A stretch of 15,158 bases of DNA from an uncultured Eubacteriales bacterium. Its GTDB lineage: Bacteria; Bacillota; Clostridia; Christensenellales; Borkfalkiaceae. The notes beneath the pieces were generated by a model. It had not been told where the DNA came from and ran no database searches. It saw only the letters and a program-made list of their open reading frames with translations. The position numbers and the translations under genes are program-made. Position 1 is the first letter of the stretch, and every line of letters begins with the position of its first letter. The stretch spans positions 1 to 15,158 of the forward strand of contig CAJLLH010000011.1 of assembly GCA_905207385.1 (NCBI GenBank), written 5' to 3'. Positions 11,439-15,158 of this stretch are shown here, one piece after another.

Positions 11439-12971
11439 TCAGCTCACCTCGTATTCAATAATTCTGTCTTCCACGGCAAGGAAAGAGCGCTTGATTTTTG
11501 AAGTTTTGCGCCTGTAAAGTATGCCGAAAACCTGTATGGTTATAAGCGGCATCATAGCGACGAAAGCCACGCACCCGAAAGCGTCGGTCATTATGGCAGA
11601 AGCGGCGGCATCTCCGGCTATAACGCCGCAGGCGCCTATTGCCATAGGAAGCACGAACGCCGAAACCATTGCACCCGAAGCAACGCCGCCCGAGTCGAAC
11701 GCGATACCGGTAAAAAGTTTAGGAGTGAACAACGTGAGCACCAGCGCCGCCGTATAACCGGGGACAAGCACCCACATTATGTTTATGCCCGTTATAACGC
11801 GCAACATTGCCAGACCTAACGCGCAGCACACTGATATGCTGAGCGCAAGCTTCATGGAGCGAGCTTTTATTGCGCCCGCGCTCATCCTTTCCACCTGCTT
11901 GTTTAAAACGTGCACGGAAGGTTCCGCCGCGACAACGAAATAACCTATAACCATTCCCACGGGAATAAGCAGCCAACCATCTGCAAACTTTCCGAGTTCC
12001 TGCCCTATAAGCGCGCCCATCGGAGCAAATCCCACATTTGCGCCCGTAAGGAAGAGCACGAGCCCGATAAATGTTATAACGATGCCCACGCAGATTTTTA
12101 TTATCTGACGCTTATGAAAAACGCGCGTCGCCAGCTGAAAAATTACAAAAAAGGCAATAATCGGTGCAAGCGCCACTATTACTTCAAGGCTGTAATCGCC
12201 CAGACCTTTGCCAAACTGAATGAATGCTTCTGTAGTATTAAGCCCCGAATAGTCGGGCGAAGGCGCAACCGGGTACTGTATTCCTGAAGCGCCGCTTATT
12301 ATGCCGAGAACGAGAACGGCGATAACGGGACCGGCACTTGAAAGAGCGACCAGACCGAACGAGTCGTCCTTGCCCTCTTTATCGCTTCGTATGGAAGCGA
12401 CGCCCACGCCGAGCGACATAATGAACGGAACGGTCATGGGACCTGTGGTAACGCCGCCCGCATCGTAAGCAATGGCCCAAAAACTGGGGTCTACGAATAT
12501 GAACGCCAGCAGAAATGCTATTACGTAAAATATTATAAGAAGCACCGAAAGGCGCACCTTAAGCACTATTCTTAGCATGGCGACGGTAAGAAAAATGCCT
12601 ACCCCCACCGCCACCGTAATTATAAGAACCCAGCTGTTTATGGACTGGGAAACATAGCCCGCAAGTATCTGCAAATCGGGTTCGGCGACGGTAACTATAA
12701 TGCCTATTATAAAGGAAATAAGCGCTATAAGCCATATTTTGCGCGAATGGGTAACTACCGAACCAATCTTTTCGCCTATTACAAGCATAGACATATCCGC
12801 GCCCATATTGAAACCCGAAAGCCCGATAACGAGAAGCACAGCGCCTATGGCAAAAAGGACAAACTGATAAGTGCCCACGCCGAGAATTATGGCGAGCACC
12901 AGAATTATTGCCGCAATGGGCAGAATTGAAGATAACGATTCTTTTAGTTTATCTTTGAAAGCCGACTTCAT
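11439..12971 (-). CDS. DUF1538-family integral membrane protein
   Basis: A 510-residue polytopic membrane protein of the DUF1538 family, whose function is not established. It is an internal duplication. The first half has GFNMGADM (53-60), VAEPD (95-99) and AYDAGGVTTGPM (168-179). The second half repeats these as GFAPMGAL (314-321), AAEPS (348-352) and AFDSGGVASGAM (424-435). The Asp and Glu within these motifs lie in hydrophobic surroundings, as in transporters that bind cations. ATG at 12971 has GGAGC 5 nt upstream, and a perfect-consensus promoter lies about 55 bp ahead. The tight linkage to a PII-like gene suggests a channel or transporter gated by that protein. Family assignment is good; transport activity is inference. 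Confidence 0.85.
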   Translation of the reverse strand: MKSAFKDKLKESLSSILPIAAIILVLAIILGVGTYQFVLFAIGAVLLVIGLSGFNMGADMSMLVIGEKIGSVVTHSRKIWLIALISFIIGIIVTVAEPDLQILAGYVSQSINSWVLIITVAVGVGIFLTVAMLRIVLKVRLSVLLIIFYVIAFLLAFIFVDPSFWAIAYDAGGVTTGPMTVPFIMSLGVGVASIRSDKEGKDDSFGLVALSSAGPVIAVLVLGIISGASGIQYPVAPSPDYSGLNTTEAFIQFGKGLGDYSLEVIVALAPIIAFFVIFQLATRVFHKRQIIKICVGIVITFIGLVLFLTGANVGFAPMGALIGQELGKFADGWLLIPVGMVIGYFVVAAEPSVHVLNKQVERMSAGAIKARSMKLALSISVCCALGLAMLRVITGINIMWVLVPGYTAALVLTLFTPKLFTGIAFDSGGVASGAMVSAFVLPMAIGACGVIAGDAAASAIMTDAFGCVAFVAMMPLITIQVFGILYRRKTSKIKRSFLAVEDRIIEYEVS

Positions 12972-13025
12972 TTACGCTCCGAACGGGTTTTAATACGCAG
13001 ATTAACCTATACGATAATTTTATTT

Positions 13026-13054
13026 ATTATATCACGCTGGCGCCGATTTGTCAA
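13026..13054 (-). promoter_or_regulatory. Perfect-consensus promoter of the DUF1538/PII-like operon
   Basis: On the minus strand TTGACA (13049-13054) and TATAAT (13026-13031) are separated by 17 bp, and TGA precedes the -10. Such a promoter should be strong unless repressed. It suggests the operon is expressed constitutively, with control exerted on the protein. Confidence 0.9.
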
Positions 13055-13235
13055 TTTTTAAAAACAACGCACAATGCCACAAAATTCCGAACTTATATGC
13101 GTTAGTTGCGGCATATTGCGCACCCAATCAAAAAAACGTGCGTGCTTGCGCAAGTTATTTTCTATCAACAAAAATAAGCTTGCAAGTTTAGCTAAGCGGC
13201 TTTTTTATGCGACGCGAAACTTTAAATAATTATTA
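13055..13235. other. Divergent intergenic region, no gene seen
   Basis: This is the middle of the 375-bp gap between the DUF1538 and sigma-factor promoters. It contains a small perfect palindrome (CTTGCGCAAG near 13145-13154) and a T-run after 13199 without a convincing stem. I see no open frame with a ribosome binding site. Confidence 0.35.
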
Positions 13236-13318
13236 AAAGCCCGACATTGACAACCACAGGCAAAAAATGGTATTATTTTTATGAAAAATTTTTAATTATC
13301 GCCAACATTTCGGGCTTT
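13236..13318. repeat. Inverted repeat flanking the ECF sigma promoter
   Basis: A 9-bp exact inverted repeat, AAAGCCCGA (13236-13244) and TCGGGCTTT (13310-13318), brackets the promoter at 13247-13276. Only the right arm would lie in the transcript. It may be a split operator that could loop the promoter, or chance; nothing else supports a role. Confidence 0.4.
13247..13276 (+). promoter_or_regulatory. Sigma-A-type promoter of the ECF sigma operon
   Basis: TTGACA (13247-13252) and TATTAT (13271-13276) are separated by 18 bp, giving a start near 13283. This would supply basal expression. I could not identify a confident ECF-type autoregulatory promoter (AAC...CGT class) in the 70 bp before the start codon. 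Confidence 0.7.
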
Positions 13319-13346
13319 ACGATTGTTATTAATGTAAAGGACGCAT

Positions 13347-13904
13347 ATGCGGCGGACGGACATACAATTTATGGACAGCGCAAAACTTGAAAAAAAAGTT
13401 GCGGATTTTGCGGCGGGCGAGCAAAGCGCATTCGATTTTATTTACCGATGCACGAACCGCGCCGTATACTTTGCCGCTTTATACATCGTGCGCGATAAAG
13501 CCTATGCGGAAGACATAATGCAGGAGGCGTATATGCGCGCGCTCGGCGCGCTTGAAAACTACTCTTCAGGCACTAATTTTACGGCATGGATTGTGCGCAT
13601 TGCCAAAAACCTTGCGCTTAACCACGTAAAACGCGGCGCGCGGGAAAAGAGCAGCGACTTTACCGACGAAGCGGAAATCCGCAGATACGGCGGAAAAGAA
13701 ACCGAATTGCCGTTCATTTTCGACGCGGCGGCAAAAATTCTTTCCGAGGAAGAATATCAGATTATTATGCTGTGCCACGTTTCGGGCTACAAGCGACGCG
13801 AAGTAGCCGAAATGTTGGGAATGCCGATAGCTACCGTTACCTGGAAAAACAACGAGGCTTTGAAAAAGCTTAAAAATACTTTAAAAAAGGAGGGCGGATT
13901 ATGA
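13347..13904 (+). CDS. ECF-type RNA polymerase sigma factor
   Basis: A 185-residue sigma-70-family protein with only regions 2 and 4. Region 2 (about 27-96) has the core-binding/-10 recognition pattern KAYAEDIMQEAYMRAL (51-66) and FTAWIVRIAKNLALNHVKR (78-96). Region 4 (about 132-180) has LSEEEYQIIMLCHVSGYKRREVAEMLGMP with a helix-turn-helix at 150-170. It directs RNA polymerase to a small regulon, probably in response to an envelope signal. ATG at 13347 has AAGGA 5 nt upstream; a second in-frame ATG at 13371 is possible. The stop codon overlaps the next start as ATGA, so the two proteins are translationally coupled, as expected for a sigma/anti-sigma pair. Confidence 0.92.
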   Translation: MRRTDIQFMDSAKLEKKVADFAAGEQSAFDFIYRCTNRAVYFAALYIVRDKAYAEDIMQEAYMRALGALENYSSGTNFTAWIVRIAKNLALNHVKRGAREKSSDFTDEAEIRRYGGKETELPFIFDAAAKILSEEEYQIIMLCHVSGYKRREVAEMLGMPIATVTWKNNEALKKLKNTLKKEGGL

Positions 13905-15118
13905 ATATAAAGAAAATGCTTAAAGACGGCGCAAAAGACGTTCTGCCCAACGAAAAAGTTAAAGAAAACATTAAGTACCGCATGGGCATAGAAGATTCCC
14001 CCGAAGAAATTGAGCTGGGCGGCATAAAAGCAAAACTTTCGCGGCACAAAAAGGCGGTTGCAATAGCGGCTTGCGCGCTCGCCGCGATTATAGCCGTATG
14101 TGCCTTTATTCCGCTTATGCTAAAATCCGGCAACCCCTCCTCCCCCAACCCTTCTGACCCGGGCGGTATAGGTCAGCTTTCCGCCTCGGAACAGATTTAC
14201 GGAATTTCTGCCGCAAGCGCGGGAATGATGATTTCGGGAATGAACGCGGGCACTTACTCTGCGGCGGGCACTTACTCTGCGGCAAACAGTGAACTTGACT
14301 ATGGGCGACAGGTTAAAAGCAGCGCCGCAGCAATGCTTAAAACGCGCGGTCAAAGCCAGATAGACGACGCCGAGACGATTGCCACCATAAACGAATACAT
14401 GGCGATAGTTGAAAGCTTTATTTCGGAAGAAAGCTTTAAGGTTACGGGCGGCGAAAACACCGACGGAACTTATACCGATTATGATTTTGTTATGCACGTT
14501 ACCTATACGGGATTGGGCGACGTGCGCGACGGCGGAACGATTTACTACAACCGCACTTTGACCGAAACAGAGCAGGACGGCGACGAAACGGAAAGTACTT
14601 ACTCCATTGACGGCGTTATGGTGCTTGAAGGCGTGCCTTACCCGCTTAAAGGCGAACACGAAACGGAAAGCCAGTCTGACGAAAGCGAAGACGAATACGA
14701 AATGACCGTATCTTTAGGCGACGGAACGCACATCCGCGTAAATCAGGAAATAAGCATTGAAACGGAGACGGGAAAACCTTCTGAAAAAGAAATAGAATAC
14801 AGCTATATTCTTTACCGCGGCAATGCAGACGACGAAATTGACGATGACTTTGACTTTGACGATTTTGAAGATTACGACGGCGAAGGCGAAATAATTTCCG
14901 TAACGACTTTCAAATTTGAGCAGGAAGAAGACGAAACCGAGCTTGTTATGCAGGTTTGGGAGAGCGGGAAGAGCGAAATTTTTGCTTTCTGGCAGGAAGA
15001 CGACGTCATAAATATCAGCGTAGGCGGAACTTCTTCCGTTGCCACCTACACCGTGCGCGTAATTAACGGCGAATATGTTTACTTCCGCGGAGATACAGAG
15101 ATTGAGCGGGACGACTGA
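13901..15118 (+). CDS. Single-pass membrane protein, putative anti-sigma factor
   Basis: A 405-residue protein that I do not recognise by family. Residues 1-48 are a charged cytoplasmic segment with likely helices. Residues 51-74 form one transmembrane segment after the basic KLSRHKK, so the rest should be outside. A Ser/Pro/Gly-rich linker (75-98) leads to an external part of about 300 residues. That part looks beta-rich (alternating SYTIE-like strands) and is very acidic, with a DDEIDDDFDFDD cluster near 312-323. The ATGA overlap with the ECF sigma gene and the one-helix topology argue for an anti-sigma factor whose external domain senses the signal. No zinc-finger anti-sigma motif (HxxxCxxC) is present. 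The start is preceded by GGAGG. Confidence 0.7.
   Translation: MNIKKMLKDGAKDVLPNEKVKENIKYRMGIEDSPEEIELGGIKAKLSRHKKAVAIAACALAAIIAVCAFIPLMLKSGNPSSPNPSDPGGIGQLSASEQIYGISAASAGMMISGMNAGTYSAAGTYSAANSELDYGRQVKSSAAAMLKTRGQSQIDDAETIATINEYMAIVESFISEESFKVTGGENTDGTYTDYDFVMHVTYTGLGDVRDGGTIYYNRTLTETEQDGDETESTYSIDGVMVLEGVPYPLKGEHETESQSDESEDEYEMTVSLGDGTHIRVNQEISIETETGKPSEKEIEYSYILYRGNADDEIDDDFDFDDFEDYDGEGEIISVTTFKFEQEEDETELVMQVWESGKSEIFAFWQEDDVINISVGGTSSVATYTVRVINGEYVYFRGDTEIERDD
14246..14281 (+). repeat. 18-bp exact tandem duplication in the anti-sigma gene
   Basis: The unit GCGGGCACTTACTCTGCG occurs twice back to back and adds AGTYSA-AGTYSA to the protein just beyond the membrane linker. The identity at third codon positions points to recent slippage. 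The unit keeps the frame, so copy number could vary between strains without breaking the gene. Confidence 0.9.
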
Positions 15119-15158
15119 ACAAATTATAAATTTTATTAAGGCGGCGGGGCATTTGCCC

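Noticed and set aside
13145..13205. Terminator-like T-run before the ECF promoter
   Set aside because: The T-run near 13199-13206 is preceded by at most three or four paired bases, and no plus-strand gene upstream needs termination.
14120..14659. 179-codon frame antisense to the anti-sigma gene
   Set aside because: It is opposite a gene that is translationally coupled to the sigma factor, has no start signal, and shows only low-complexity sequence.

Overview
The window looks like chromosomal DNA of a spore-forming member of the Clostridia (Bacillota), probably an uncultured gut lineage. The basis is an intact sigma-K gene with a membrane-type pro-sequence, strong GGAGG ribosome binding sites, sigma-A-type promoters with near-consensus boxes, TTG starts, a heterodimeric ABC exporter under a MarR regulator, and a Family I pyrophosphatase. 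Gene content is mostly housekeeping. There are no insertion sequences, phage genes or CRISPR arrays.

Layout. 1-1863 (minus): tyrS followed by a yigZ/IMPACT-family gene, joined by a TAATG stop/start overlap. 1900-2122 (minus): a promoter, a long rod-like RNA fold and a strong intrinsic terminator, followed by a separate promoter for tyrS; this reads best as a small RNA gene of about 158 nt. 2125-3202 (minus): sigK preceded by a small XRE-family regulator. 3203-3453: no convincing gene, but several inverted repeats and a structured repeat-like element. 3454-7763 (minus): marR and two ABC half-transporters, with a promoter and tandem operator-like repeats in front. 7764-8382: an AT-rich stretch, a duplicated 73-bp element carrying a terminator, and tRNA-Glu(CTC) on the minus strand with its own promoter. 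8383-9738 (minus): a MATE efflux pump. 9955-10494 (plus): soluble inorganic pyrophosphatase, ending in a bidirectional terminator. 10607-12971 (minus): a DUF1538 membrane protein followed by a tandem PII-like protein. 13347-15118 (plus): an ECF sigma factor overlapping a single-pass membrane protein that is probably its anti-sigma factor.

How the parts work together. MarR probably represses its own operon and releases the ABC exporter when a toxic compound is present; the MATE pump is a second, separate exporter. The DUF1538/PII-like pair resembles other transporter-plus-PII pairs, in which a small soluble sensor gates a membrane channel, but its substrate is unknown. The ECF pair should transmit an envelope signal. 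TyrS and pyrophosphatase are core metabolism. The most interesting uncharacterised items are the RNA between sigK and tyrS, the DUF1538/PII-like module, the palindromic duplicated trailer of tRNA-Glu, and the structured element between the XRE gene and the ABC operon.
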